Positions 55,909 to 64,000 of a stretch of 64,000 nucleotides of DNA are shown here, piece after piece. Origin of the DNA: Streptomyces ortus (GTDB taxonomy: Bacteria; Actinomycetota; Actinomycetes; Streptomycetales; Streptomycetaceae); assembly GCF_026341275.1 (NCBI RefSeq), contig NZ_JAIFZO010000002.1:5424118-5488117 (forward strand), written 5' to 3'. The notes beneath the pieces were generated by a model. It was not told where the DNA came from and did no database searches. It saw only the letters and a list, made by a program, of their open reading frames with translations. Made by a program: the position numbers and the translations under genes. Every line of letters begins with the position of its first letter. Within the stretch, counting starts at the first letter, position 1.

Positions 55909-56695
55909 GGTGTCCGTAGTCCTTCGCTGTCGCCCTCAGTAGGGCCAATGAATCTTTTAGCGGCACTGCGTCGCTCATCGCGAGATCGTAGCGGCCCTGC
56001 AACTCCCGAACCACGGACGGGGAGTCGTGCATCTTCCCCATGCGCAGGCCCTCGCTGTACGCCACGGGCGGTTGGTCGTCGAACCACATCAGGCTGAGCA
56101 TGTTCTCCATCAGCGGGTGGAAGCCCAGGCTGAACGGCATCACATGGACCCGTACCCGGCCCCTCTCTGCAAGGCGAACCATGTGCATGATCTGCTCCGC
56201 CATCACATCGGGCCCGCCCACGACCCGCCGCAACACCGCCTCGTCCAGCAGTGCCCAAACTACCGGCGTCACCGGATCGTCAAGGATCTTCGCGCGCTCA
56301 CGCCGTGTGACAACGAGCCTGTCACATTCCCTTTCACCCACAGGAGGGAACGACGTGCCCAGAACCGCACGTGCGTACCGTTCCGTCTGGAGGATGCCCG
56401 GTACGAACGACAGGGCGAACTCCCGGATCATCACCGCCTGTTGTTCGAGCAGCCGAGCCGCCTCGAAGTAGCTGGCGACCGCCGCGTCCTCCGCTGGCAG
56501 GAAACTGCTCAGCACATTTCCCGTGTTCAGGACCCTATCCAGGCGCCGGGCGTCCTCCTTGGAAGGAACGCGCCGCCCCGCCTCGATGTGCGAGATGTGC
56601 GAACGAGTCATGACCGCCGCGTCGGCCAACTCCTGCTGTGTCAGCCCTGCCGTCTCGCGTTGCTGCTTGAGCCAGTCACCGTACGTGCTGGTCAT
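55901..56695 (-). CDS. XRE-family regulator with DUF5753 domain (WhiJ-like)
   Basis: 264 residues. The helix-turn-helix at about 9-60 reads LKQQRETAGLTQQELADAAVMTRSHISHIEAGRR. The DUF5753 ligand-like domain covers about 95-255, with FVPGILQTERYARAVLG, VTRRERAKIL and VMPFSLGFHPLMENMLSLMWF. It is the upstream partner of the DUF397 gene and divergent from a small Streptomyces gene. Such modules influence development in S. coelicolor. Sitting between hsdS and hsdR, it might also affect restriction gene expression. Confidence 0.9.
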   Translation of the reverse strand: MTSTYGDWLKQQRETAGLTQQELADAAVMTRSHISHIEAGRRVPSKEDARRLDRVLNTGNVLSSFLPAEDAAVASYFEAARLLEQQAVMIREFALSFVPGILQTERYARAVLGTSFPPVGERECDRLVVTRRERAKILDDPVTPVVWALLDEAVLRRVVGGPDVMAEQIMHMVRLAERGRVRVHVMPFSLGFHPLMENMLSLMWFDDQPPVAYSEGLRMGKMHDSPSVVRELQGRYDLAMSDAVPLKDSLALLRATAKDYGHHD

Positions 56696-56706
56696 GGCCT
56701 CTCCTT

Positions 56707-56727
56707 TGTGACAAATGACTGGTCACA
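56707..56727. promoter_or_regulatory. Inverted repeat in the XRE promoter region
   Basis: TGTGAC and GTCACA are separated by 9 nt just upstream of the XRE gene (start 56695). It is a candidate autoregulatory operator. Confidence 0.45.
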
Positions 56728-56865
56728 CCCGACCCTCTGGCGAGCCTAGACCGGGCCGTCTCACTCTGTAAGTGAATGGCTACAGAATGCGAGACCCCCG
56801 CGACCGTGCGACCTGTACGACCGGTCCGTGGCATGGCCATCAACGAACCCAACGGAGTTGACGAC

Positions 56866-57185
56866 ATGAGTCACCGTGTCGCCCGCCTCTTCGAACCGCT
56901 GCTGCGATTGCTCTTTCCCGGAACGGGGCGCAGGCGTCGCCCGGTCACTGCTCCGGTGGGTGCGTGCGCGTGTCCCCCTACTCTTGTGGCGAGGGAGCTA
57001 CCTCCACCCGGGTCGGCTCGCGTTCCCTGCGGGGTGAGGACCACGTGACGGTCCGTCCTTATCTCGTCGCCCATGAGCGCGAGGAAGCGCGGCGGCAACG
57101 GGGGCGGAGGCGTGCCCTGTGGCTCGCCGTGCACGGCGTCGACATCGGGCCGCAGGTCATCCATGGTGTGGAGGTGACCGTGTGA
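56866..57185 (+). pseudogene. Small conserved Streptomyces gene, apparently frameshifted
   Basis: From ATG at 56866 the frame encodes MSHRVARLFEPLLRLLFPG and a Pro/Ala-rich stretch, then stops at about 57048. A second frame, recognisable from about 57008 (TRVGSRSLRGEDHVTVRPYL and LAVHGVDIGPQVIHGVEV), gives the expected second half and ends at 57185. The total of 320 bp is one base short of a whole number of codons (321), so a single-base change separates the halves. These small proteins accompany XRE/DUF397 modules in Streptomyces. Two separate short genes are an alternative. Its stop overlaps the next gene (GTGA). Confidence 0.6.
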
Positions 57186-57544
57186 TCGGCAACCGGACGG
57201 AAACCGCCCGCTTGCTTCCGTGGTCCGGCCCGGAAGGCAAGCCTTGTTACCTCGTCGGCGACGGGAGCGGTCATCTCTCCCGGGTCGCCGACAGAGTCGA
57301 GAGCGTGCAGCTCGGCATGGCGGGCGACCTCCTCGATCACGCCGCCCACATGCTCGCGGACGACAAGTCCACCTCCGTGCAGCTTCGTTTCCTGGCGGCT
57401 CGGATGGCCGAGGCGCTGCGTGACGTCCACCGCATCGCGGAGAGCCGGGGCGCCCGTCTACCCGATGCCGAGTGCGCCGACCTTGACGGGATCGACGACT
57501 CCGACGAGCCCGGCGACGCCGAGAACCTCGTACCGGGATCCTGA
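57182..57544 (+). CDS. Conserved Streptomyces protein of XRE/DUF397 neighbourhoods, unknown function
   Basis: 120 residues from GTG at 57182, overlapping the preceding stop as GTGA. The N-terminal part (RLLPWSGPEGKPCYLVGDGSG) is followed by helices (GMAGDLLDHAAHMLADD, LRFLAARMAEALRDVHRIAESRG) and an acidic tail. Related small proteins occur downstream of XRE-divergent genes in many Streptomyces. No enzymatic motif was recognised. Confidence 0.75.
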   Translation: MIGNRTETARLLPWSGPEGKPCYLVGDGSGHLSRVADRVESVQLGMAGDLLDHAAHMLADDKSTSVQLRFLAARMAEALRDVHRIAESRGARLPDAECADLDGIDDSDEPGDAENLVPGS

Positions 57545-57807
57545 TCCGCCCGCGCCAACCGGCGCCCCCCCCGCACACCCTGCACACCTTGACCGGGGGC
57601 GTACTTCACCTCCTCCGCGTACGCCCCGGTCCGTCGCGCACCACGAGGAGGAGAGGCGGGGATCCCTGGTCGCCCACCAGAATCCTCCAGACGCCCGCGT
57701 CCTCGTCCTCGCCCACCCCGTCCGGCCGGATCCCTCCCCTCCGCCCCGCCCAAGGCGCAGAATGGATCACTTCGGCGGGCAGGGACAGCGGGCGGAAGGC
57801 GCGGCAC

Positions 57808-60800
57808 ATGGCGGTGCAGGTCGAACGGGACGAGGTGGAGCGGCCGTTCGTCCAGCAGCTCACCGCCATGGGCTGGACGCACGTGGCCGGTACGGAGGTC
57901 GGTACGCTCGACGCCGGTACGCCTGTCCTTGCCGAGGAGCTCAAGGCCGCCCTGCGGCGCATCAACGTCCGGGCGGCGGACCGCGAACCCTGGATGGACG
58001 ACACCGATGTCGCCCGCTCCATCGCGGAACTGGCATCCGTCCCACTCGGGAAGGGCGTCGTACAGGCCAATTTCGCCGCCACCGACCTGCTGCTCAGCGG
58101 ATGCGTCCTCACAGGGCCCTCCGCCGCGCACGGCGGTGCCTCCGCCACCGTCCAGTACATCGAATGGCACCCCGACCACGTCACGCTCAACGACTTCACC
58201 GTCGTCGACCAGCTCCGCGTCAAGAACCGTTCCGGGGACGTGTCGATACTCGACATCGTCCTCTTCGTGAACGGCATCCCCCTCGTCGCAGTCGAGTGCA
58301 AGAGCCCCGACCTCGCCGAGCCCGTCCGCAGCGCCGTACTCGATCTGCGGCACTACGCCGGCGACCCGATCGACGACGACGAGCGCACCGGAACCGACCT
58401 GCCGCTCCCGGGCGGCGTACCCGAGCTGTTCCGGACCGTGCAGTTGCTGGTCGCGGCGACCGGCGAGACCGCCCATCTCGGCACCGTCACCTCCTCGCCC
58501 GAGCGCTTCCATCCGTGGCGCAGCGTGAGCCCGGAGAGGGAGAGCACGCTCAGGAAGGAGCTGCCGGACGGCACCGGCAAGCTGACCGAGCAGCACAAGC
58601 TCGTGGGTGTCGTCCTGCGGCCTGCCGCCCTGCTGAACTTCGTACGCCATTACGTCATCCCCCTGCCCGTGGAGACCGAGTCCGGGGCGGTCCGGACCGT
58701 CAAGGCGGTCGCCCGGCACCAGCAGTACCGGGCCGCCGAGAAGGCTGTACGCAAGCTGCTCTCCGGCCGTCCGCGCGGCGGGCCGGTGCCCGACGACGAG
58801 CGTGGCGGTGTCATCTGGCACACCCAGGGCTCCGGCAAGAGTCTGACCATGACCTTCCTCGTGCGCCGGGTCCATCTGCACCCGAAGCTCAGCGAGTTCA
58901 CGGTCGTGATCGTCACCGACCGCACCCAGCTCCAGGACCAGCTGTCCAAGACCCTGAAGCTGAGCGAGTCGGATGTCGAGAGAGCCGAGACCCGTACGCA
59001 GATGGAGGGACTGCTGAGGGACGGTGGCCGACGCGTCGTCTTCGCGATGATCCAGAAGTACGGGGGCGGGTTCACCTTCGCCGCCGAAGCCGAGGGTGAC
59101 GCCGACGACCGTGATCTCACGAAGGAGTACGACGACGCCGAGCGTGCCGGAAAGGGCCGCAAACGGCGCAAGGGGCCGCCGCCCGTCCCGAACTTCCCCG
59201 AGTGCAACACCTCGTCGGACATCCTGGTCCTGGTCGACGAGGCGCACCGCTCGCACACCAGCGTCCTGCACGCGGCCCTGCGCAAGGCCATCCCGAACGC
59301 CGCGAAGATCGGTTTCACGGGTACGCCGATCATCACCGGCGAGGCCTCCGACACCCGCCGGATCTTCAGCGGCGGCCCGGACAGCGGCTTCCTGGACGAG
59401 TACCGGATGGAGGAGGCCGAGCACGACGGCGTCGTCGTGCGCATCCGCTATGAAGGGCGCACCGGTGAGGGAAGGGTTTATGACAAGGAAGGTCTGGATC
59501 GCTCCTTCGAGGACCTGATCCGCGACCGCACGGACGAGGAGAGGGCGACCCTCCTCAACCGGTGGCCCACCGAACGGGACGTCGCCGAGTCGTGGCCGAT
59601 GATCTGTGCCAAGGCCGAGGACATGCTGGAGCACTGGGTGTGCTGGGTGCTGCCCTCGGGCGGGTTCAAGGCCCAGGTGGCGGCCGTGAGCCGGAAGGCG
59701 GCCGTCGAGTACCACCACGCACTGCGCCGGGCTCGCGACCAACTCCTTTCCGAACTCGTCGAGTTCAGGCCGGAGTCCGTTCACGGGATCCCGCTCAAAG
59801 AGCTTCCACGGCATCTCCGCTACCTCTACCAGGCGTACGAGTTCCGGGCGATCCTGCGCCGCATCGACTTCGTGCCGGTCGTCTCCCCGGGAGCGGAACG
59901 CAAGCGCCGCAAGTGGCTTCACTGGACCGACCCGAGCCGTCAGAAGGCGTACATCGATCGCTTCCACGAAGCGTTCCCACAGCTGCCGCCCGAGCCCGAC
60001 TGGGTCGCCGCCACGCCCTTCAACGCTCCGGAGCCGGTCATCCACGGGAACGGCCTCGGCGCCGACACTCCCTGGTCCGACATGCCGACCGGGCAGCCGG
60101 AGCCGGGACCATCGAAGACCGAGGTTCCCGACCCCGTACATCCGGAGAGCCCCATCGCCTTCCTGATCGTGAAGTCGATGCTTCTCACCGGATTCGATGC
60201 CCCGCGCGAGCAGGTGCTCTACCTCGACCGGCCCATCCGGGACGCCGAGCTGCTCCAGGCCGTTGCCCGCGTCAACCGGCCCGCGCCAGGTAAGAAAGTC
60301 GGGTACGTCGTGGACTACTACGGCGTGTTCGAGCACCTTTCCAGTGCGCTGGCCGACTACCGGCAGGCCGACGTCGACGACACCATGCGAAGTCTGTCCA
60401 CGGAGGTGAAAGCCCTCGCGCCCGCCGCCGCGCGGGTACGCGCGTTCCTGAGCGAGCAGGGTGTGACGGACGCGGACCTCACCGACCTCGCCCGACTGCG
60501 CGAGGCCGTCCTGTCCTTCGAGGACGAGACCGTCCGTCTCCGTTTCGACGAGGTGTTCCACGAGTTCCTCGCCGTACTGGAACGGGTACTTCCGCACGAG
60601 GACGCGTTGGACCACCTTGCCGACGCCCGGCGTTGGGGGATGCTGCAGAAGCGTGTCCGGCGTCTGTACCGGGACGACACGGGCGGGACGTTCACCCTGC
60701 GCCGGTACGGACGCAAGGTACGAGCCATGATTGCCGACCATTTGGAAGGACCGGAGATCGAGCAGGTCATCCCGCCCGTCTCGCTCACCTCACCCGTCTT

Positions 60801-61365
60801 CGACGACATGGTGCGTGAGCTGCCTCCGCGCGAGGCTGCGGCCGAGATGGGGCATGCCCTCCGGTTCCATCTGGAGGAGCGGGTCAAGAGGGAGGACCCG
60901 GAGAAGTACGACAGGCTTTCCAGGCGACTGGAGGAGATCCTGAAGCAGATGCCCGGTCGTTTCGAGGAGCAGGTCGAGGAGTTCGAGATGCTCATCGAGC
61001 ACGCCAGGCAGGAGGACGAGGAGGACCCCGCCCTCGCAGGGCTCAGCCTGCTGGAGCAGCGTGTCCACCGGCTTCTGGATCAGCTCCTTGAGGACAACCC
61101 GGGAATCGAGGGTGGCCAGGAGGACACGCGACCTCTGGTCGTCGCCGTGTGTGACACCGCGGCGAGCACGATGTCCAAGGCTTCCTACCAGGGGCAGCAC
61201 CAGGACATCAACCGTCTCGCGAACGGCATCCAGACACAGCTGATTCGTAGCGGCCTCAGGCCCGCATCCGCCGACTGGGGGCCGCTGACCCATGTCTCCC
61301 AGCGACTCGCGGCATACGCGGAGATCAACCGGCAGCAGTTCCTGAGCCGGGCCAGGGGAGAATAG
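57808..61365 (+). CDS. hsdR: Type I restriction-modification endonuclease/translocase subunit HsdR
   Basis: 1185 residues. The ATG at 57808 is 9 nt after GGAAGG; the longer frame to 57589 is repeat-like. The N-terminal HSDR_N nuclease domain has Asp149 and Glu163-Cys-Lys165 (LDIVLFVNG, VAVECKSP). The SF2 motor has Walker A TQGSGKS (339-345) and DEAH (477-480), with a later FDAPREQVLYLDRP and QAVARVNRP motif VI region, and the C-terminus is helical (DUF3387-like). It translocates DNA with ATP and cuts at a distance from unmethylated sites bound by HsdM/HsdS. It is separated from hsdS by a 2.3-kb regulatory module. Confidence 0.96.
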   Translation: MAVQVERDEVERPFVQQLTAMGWTHVAGTEVGTLDAGTPVLAEELKAALRRINVRAADREPWMDDTDVARSIAELASVPLGKGVVQANFAATDLLLSGCVLTGPSAAHGGASATVQYIEWHPDHVTLNDFTVVDQLRVKNRSGDVSILDIVLFVNGIPLVAVECKSPDLAEPVRSAVLDLRHYAGDPIDDDERTGTDLPLPGGVPELFRTVQLLVAATGETAHLGTVTSSPERFHPWRSVSPERESTLRKELPDGTGKLTEQHKLVGVVLRPAALLNFVRHYVIPLPVETESGAVRTVKAVARHQQYRAAEKAVRKLLSGRPRGGPVPDDERGGVIWHTQGSGKSLTMTFLVRRVHLHPKLSEFTVVIVTDRTQLQDQLSKTLKLSESDVERAETRTQMEGLLRDGGRRVVFAMIQKYGGGFTFAAEAEGDADDRDLTKEYDDAERAGKGRKRRKGPPPVPNFPECNTSSDILVLVDEAHRSHTSVLHAALRKAIPNAAKIGFTGTPIITGEASDTRRIFSGGPDSGFLDEYRMEEAEHDGVVVRIRYEGRTGEGRVYDKEGLDRSFEDLIRDRTDEERATLLNRWPTERDVAESWPMICAKAEDMLEHWVCWVLPSGGFKAQVAAVSRKAAVEYHHALRRARDQLLSELVEFRPESVHGIPLKELPRHLRYLYQAYEFRAILRRIDFVPVVSPGAERKRRKWLHWTDPSRQKAYIDRFHEAFPQLPPEPDWVAATPFNAPEPVIHGNGLGADTPWSDMPTGQPEPGPSKTEVPDPVHPESPIAFLIVKSMLLTGFDAPREQVLYLDRPIRDAELLQAVARVNRPAPGKKVGYVVDYYGVFEHLSSALADYRQADVDDTMRSLSTEVKALAPAAARVRAFLSEQGVTDADLTDLARLREAVLSFEDETVRLRFDEVFHEFLAVLERVLPHEDALDHLADARRWGMLQKRVRRLYRDDTGGTFTLRRYGRKVRAMIADHLEGPEIEQVIPPVSLTSPVFDDMVRELPPREAAAEMGHALRFHLEERVKREDPEKYDRLSRRLEEILKQMPGRFEEQVEEFEMLIEHARQEDEEDPALAGLSLLEQRVHRLLDQLLEDNPGIEGGQEDTRPLVVAVCDTAASTMSKASYQGQHQDINRLANGIQTQLIRSGLRPASADWGPLTHVSQRLAAYAEINRQQFLSRARGE

Positions 61366-61370
61366 AGCGC

Positions 61371-62153
61371 GTGACCGCGCTTGCCGACAACCGCCAGGCC
61401 GAGACACCCGTGGACGGTGACTCGGTCACCGTCGACGGCATCTCCATGCGCGTGCGGGTGAGTGCCCGCAGGAAGCGGTTCGCGCTCACCGTGGAGCCGG
61501 ACGCGACCCTGACCCTGCACGTTCCCGAAGGGCGCCCGAAGACGGAGGCGGAGGACTTCGCACGGGCGCACCGGGAGTGGGTGGTCGCTAAACTCGGCCA
61601 GCGCGAGCGGACTCGCCCGCTGAACCCCGCGAAACGGCTGACCGAGGGGGAGGTCTTCCGCTACCTGGGGCGGACGTACCGGTTGGCGGTGTCGGACAGC
61701 GCACCCGCAGACGGCAGGATCCGGCTGGTCGCCGGTCGGCTGGTGATCGCCCGCAGACAGGCCGAGGACGAGGCGGAGGGGCGTGCTGCGCTGGTCGACT
61801 GGTACTGCCGGGCGGGCCGGGCATGGGCCGTCGACCGGGTCCAGCCGTGGGCCGCTCGCATGGCGGTCGGCGAACCTGAGTTGGATGTACGGGACTTGGG
61901 GCACAAGTGGGGCGCGTACCGGCCCGGTGAGGGGATGGGGGAGCCGGGTCGGATGAGTCTGGGGTGGCCGCTCTTCCAACTTCCCATGCATCTGGTCGAC
62001 TACGTCATCGCGCACGAACTGGCCCACGTGAAAGTCTCCGGGCACGGCGCGGACTTCTGGCGGCTGGTGCGGCTCGCGCTGCCCGAGTACGAGGAGCGCC
62101 GGGCGGAACTCGACGAGCTGGGCCGCCGCATGTGGATGGGCGAGATCCGCTGA
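61371..62153 (+). CDS. YgjP/M48-type metallopeptidase linked to type I restriction
   Basis: 260 residues from GTG at 61371, 5 bp after the hsdR stop. The N-terminal beta-rich part (about 20-150) has RRKRFALTVEPDATLTLHVP and the C-terminal part carries the zinc motif HELAH (215-219) with a third ligand His225 (SGHGADFW). This is the SprT/YgjP (DUF45, WLM-like) architecture. Genes of this family often follow hsdR in bacterial type I loci, so it is probably part of the same operon. Its target is unknown; it could process the complex or a phage protein. Confidence 0.9.
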   Translation: MTALADNRQAETPVDGDSVTVDGISMRVRVSARRKRFALTVEPDATLTLHVPEGRPKTEAEDFARAHREWVVAKLGQRERTRPLNPAKRLTEGEVFRYLGRTYRLAVSDSAPADGRIRLVAGRLVIARRQAEDEAEGRAALVDWYCRAGRAWAVDRVQPWAARMAVGEPELDVRDLGHKWGAYRPGEGMGEPGRMSLGWPLFQLPMHLVDYVIAHELAHVKVSGHGADFWRLVRLALPEYEERRAELDELGRRMWMGEIR

Positions 62154-62560
62154 AGGCCGACACCCCGGTTGAGTCCCGGTAAGCGCAAGAACACATCGCC
62201 GGCGAACTGGACGACGCCATGAAGGCCGGCAGTCTGAAGGCATCGATGACGATCAAGAAGGGGTCATCGAGAGGATCGGTCAGTTCTGGCATCGCGCGAA
62301 CGTCCGCACGATGACGGGGAGCGTTCACGCCGATGTCGGGCAGTGCTCATCGGAGAGGGTTAATAGCGGCTCTGACCTGCGAGTTTTTTGGAAGAGGAAG
62401 CCGGTCTCCGTACAACCACCCTCCCGGGTCCGGGGTCTCACCGGGTGAGTGGGAACAACACCTGTCCCACTGGTCTCACAGACCCCGGCGGGCGGCCTGA
62501 TCAACCGTCTCGCCCTCACTCCGACCTCCGTACACACCCCACCCGAAGGGTTCCTTCCGC
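62154..62560. other. Intergenic region at the right edge of the defence island
   Basis: 407 bp without a convincing gene. A short frame (EHIAGELDDAMKAGSLKA, about 62190-62300) lacks a supported start. A 7-bp stem AGTGGGA/TCCCACT at 62448-62471 could be a weak terminator. The part 62340-62400 is less GC-rich than its surroundings. Confidence 0.5.
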
Positions 62561-63409
62561 ATGCGCACTTCACGGTTCCTCTCCGCCACCGCCCTCGGGC
62601 TCACCCTCGCCGGAGCCGCCCTCCTGGCCCCCGTCACCGCCCAGGCGGACACCGTGGCCGCGGCGACCGTCACCCGCGAGGACGGCTCGATCTGGTACAG
62701 GGCCGCCCCCGGCCAGGTGAACGACCTGAAGGTCTCCGTCGAGTACGTCGACGTCGACCCCGAAGGCGACGAGGACCAGTACCTCATCACCTTCCGCGAC
62801 CAGGTCGACATCACCATCGGCCACGACGCGTGCACCTACCCCTCCCCGGCCGACCACACCGTCGTCCAGTGCACGGAACCCACCCCCCTCGGCTCCGACG
62901 ACCTGAACCAGTACGACGTCGACCTCGGCGACGGGAACGACACCGCGACGATCGGCACGGGCAGTGCGCAGGGCACGATCCGCGGCGGTGACGGCGCCGA
63001 CGTCCTCAGGGGCCGGTACGCGAACCAGCTGAGCGGCGGAGCCGGCGACGACCGTATCGAGGGCATCGACGGTTCCTGGATCCGCGGCGCCGACGGCGGT
63101 GCCGGCAACGACACCATCCTCGCGAGCTGCGACTACAGCTGCAACGGCGGCGCGGGTGACGACAGGCTCACGGCGGTCAGCGACGACGAGGGGGGCTACA
63201 CCACCCTGTACGGCGACGACGGCGACGACATCGTGCGCGGGACGACGGGGAACGACTACCTCTACGGCGGCAAGGGCAACGACACGCTGTACGGCCTCGC
63301 GGGCGACGACACCATCTACGGCAACACCGGCAACGACACGCTGTACGGCGGCGCGGGCAACGACACCCTCTCCGGCGGCGCGGGCGTGAACAAGGTCCAC
63401 CAGGACTGA
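62561..63409 (+). CDS. Secreted calcium-binding RTX-repeat protein
   Basis: 282 residues. A signal peptide (about 1-29, ending VTAQA) precedes a beta-rich N-terminal part. From about residue 120, RTX nonapeptides of the GGxGxDxLx type follow ([49 protein letters not shown]), interrupted near 190 by a Cys-containing CDYSCNGG loop. RTX repeats fold into a calcium-bound beta-roll. There is no type I secretion signal or toxin domain, so it is a Sec-exported surface or matrix protein rather than a toxin. A terminator follows. Confidence 0.9.
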   Translation: MRTSRFLSATALGLTLAGAALLAPVTAQADTVAAATVTREDGSIWYRAAPGQVNDLKVSVEYVDVDPEGDEDQYLITFRDQVDITIGHDACTYPSPADHTVVQCTEPTPLGSDDLNQYDVDLGDGNDTATIGTGSAQGTIRGGDGADVLRGRYANQLSGGAGDDRIEGIDGSWIRGADGGAGNDTILASCDYSCNGGAGDDRLTAVSDDEGGYTTLYGDDGDDIVRGTTGNDYLYGGKGNDTLYGLAGDDTIYGNTGNDTLYGGAGNDTLSGGAGVNKVHQD

Positions 63410-63425
63410 GTCCCACGAGACGGCG

Positions 63426-63450
63426 GCGGGCACGCGCACCGCGTGCCCGC
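63426..63450. terminator. Terminator after the RTX gene
   Basis: GCGGGCACGCG (63426-63436) pairs with 63440-63450 across a 3-nt loop, 17 bp after the stop codon. Confidence 0.8.
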
Positions 63451-63508
63451 TGTCCGGAATTCACGGGCAGGACCCTCCCTCTCCACCCGTTCCTCCTACC
63501 GTGACGCC

Positions 63509-64000
63509 ATGCCCATGCCCATGCCCATGCCCGCGAGCCTGAGATCCGTACTCGCCGCCCTCGCCGCCGGCCTGGCGGCAGCCACCTGCCTCACCGCCGC
63601 CGGCCCCGCCGTCGCCGGGCCCGCCCCCGCCCAGCCGCGCGGCGGGGCCTGCTCGCCCGCCGTCTCCGTCCAGCGCTTCTCCGACGCCCTCGACAAGACG
63701 ACGTACGAGGGCACGGTCGTCGGCAACTTCTCCGCGCTGGCCGTGGACCGGGACGGGGCGATCGCCGCCCTGTCCGACCGGTCCGCCCTCTTCACCCTCG
63801 ACCCGACGACCCTGCGCCCGCGCTCCGTCGTCCCGCTGGCCGACGAGAGCGGCGCCGCGCTGGACTCCGAAGGGCTCGTCGTCGATCGCGACGGCAGCCG
63901 GCTCGTGTCCTCCGAGACCGAGCCGTCGGTGCGCCGGTACGGGAGGGACGGCACCCTCCTCGGGCGCCTCCCCGTGCCGGACGCCCTGCGCGTCGCCCCG
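63509..64000 (+). CDS. Secreted esterase-like/phytase-type propeller protein, N-terminal fragment
   Basis: The coding frame runs to the window end, so only about 164 residues are visible. The start is the first of four ATG codons in an ATGCCC hexamer array; any of 63509, 63515, 63521 or 63527 could be used. A signal peptide (LRSVLAALAAGLAAATCL then AAGPAVAG) is followed by a domain beginning RFSDALDKTTYEGTVVGNFSALAVDRDG, with LADESGAALDSEGLVVDRDGSRLVSSE, matching the family annotated as esterase-like activity of phytase. The remaining sequence and its active site lie outside the window. Confidence 0.8.
   Translation, partial: MPMPMPMPASLRSVLAALAAGLAAATCLTAAGPAVAGPAPAQPRGGACSPAVSVQRFSDALDKTTYEGTVVGNFSALAVDRDGAIAALSDRSALFTLDPTTLRPRSVVPLADESGAALDSEGLVVDRDGSRLVSSETEPSVRRYGRDGTLLGRLPVPDALRVAP

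Noticed and set aside
49643-62153. Prophage or integrative element boundaries
   Set aside because: No integrase, excisionase, tRNA target or direct repeat was seen; the only tRNA gene is at 8.6 kb, away from the island.
62154-62560. Integrase or transposase remnant at the island edge
   Set aside because: Short frames do not show a catalytic motif or recognised family sequence.
63426-63450. Attachment site or recombination core after the RTX gene
   Set aside because: The inverted repeat fits a terminator; no integrase or duplicated copy is nearby.

Overview
The window is chromosomal DNA of a Streptomyces species. GC content is very high with strongly third-position-biased codons. Many genes start with GTG, and there are numerous coupled ATGA/GTGA stop-start overlaps. 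The window carries the bldA-type TTA codon in adpA, and the ceb, adpA-orn, desferrioxamine and leucine-degradation loci familiar from Streptomyces chromosomes.

Left part (1-24.3 kb): the tail of a sensor kinase; a secreted GH18 chitinase-like protein; and the complete cello-oligosaccharide locus bglC-cebG-cebF-cebE, with divergent cebR and two CebR-type operators (a perfect one upstream of cebE and a one-mismatch one over the bglC ribosome binding site). Then come tRNA-His, oligoribonuclease (orn), the developmental master regulator adpA (TTA codon at residue 225), a small membrane protein, a universal stress protein, a GlmS paralogue, a DUF4429/SHOCT protein, a secreted GH20 hexosaminidase with a DasR-like (dre) site, and the siderophore operon desABCD plus the receptor lipoprotein gene desE. 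Iron boxes precede desA and desE.

Middle part (24.3-49.3 kb): an Rpn/PD-(D/E)XK-like gene, then a patch of broken genes (XRE/DUF5753 tail, DUF397 gene with a GTC in place of its start, Uma2 tail). Next is a leucine/isovalerate catabolic operon (MCC beta, MCC alpha, HMG-CoA lyase, acyl-CoA dehydrogenase) divergent from a TetR regulator, with twin 16-bp operators between them. It is followed by another acyl-CoA dehydrogenase, a TesB thioesterase, a phosphatase-family protein, a winged-helix regulator whose C-terminus runs into a dispersed intergenic repeat, two exported proteins, a frameshifted PucR regulator divergent from a coupled symporter-agmatinase-ThDP enzyme operon, an FG-GAP propeller protein, a secreted endonuclease I and a GT39 membrane glycosyltransferase.

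Right part (49.3-62.2 kb): a compact defence island. It holds an RloA-like AAA ATPase with an RloB protein (AbiL-type pair), a type I restriction-modification system (hsdM with an unusually long C-terminus, an AT-richer hsdS, and hsdR), an inserted XRE/DUF5753-DUF397 regulatory module with small Streptomyces genes (one frameshifted), and an HELAH metallopeptidase 5 bp behind hsdR. The window closes with a secreted RTX-repeat protein and the start of a secreted phytase-type esterase-like protein. No insertion sequence, integrase, rRNA or CRISPR array was seen.
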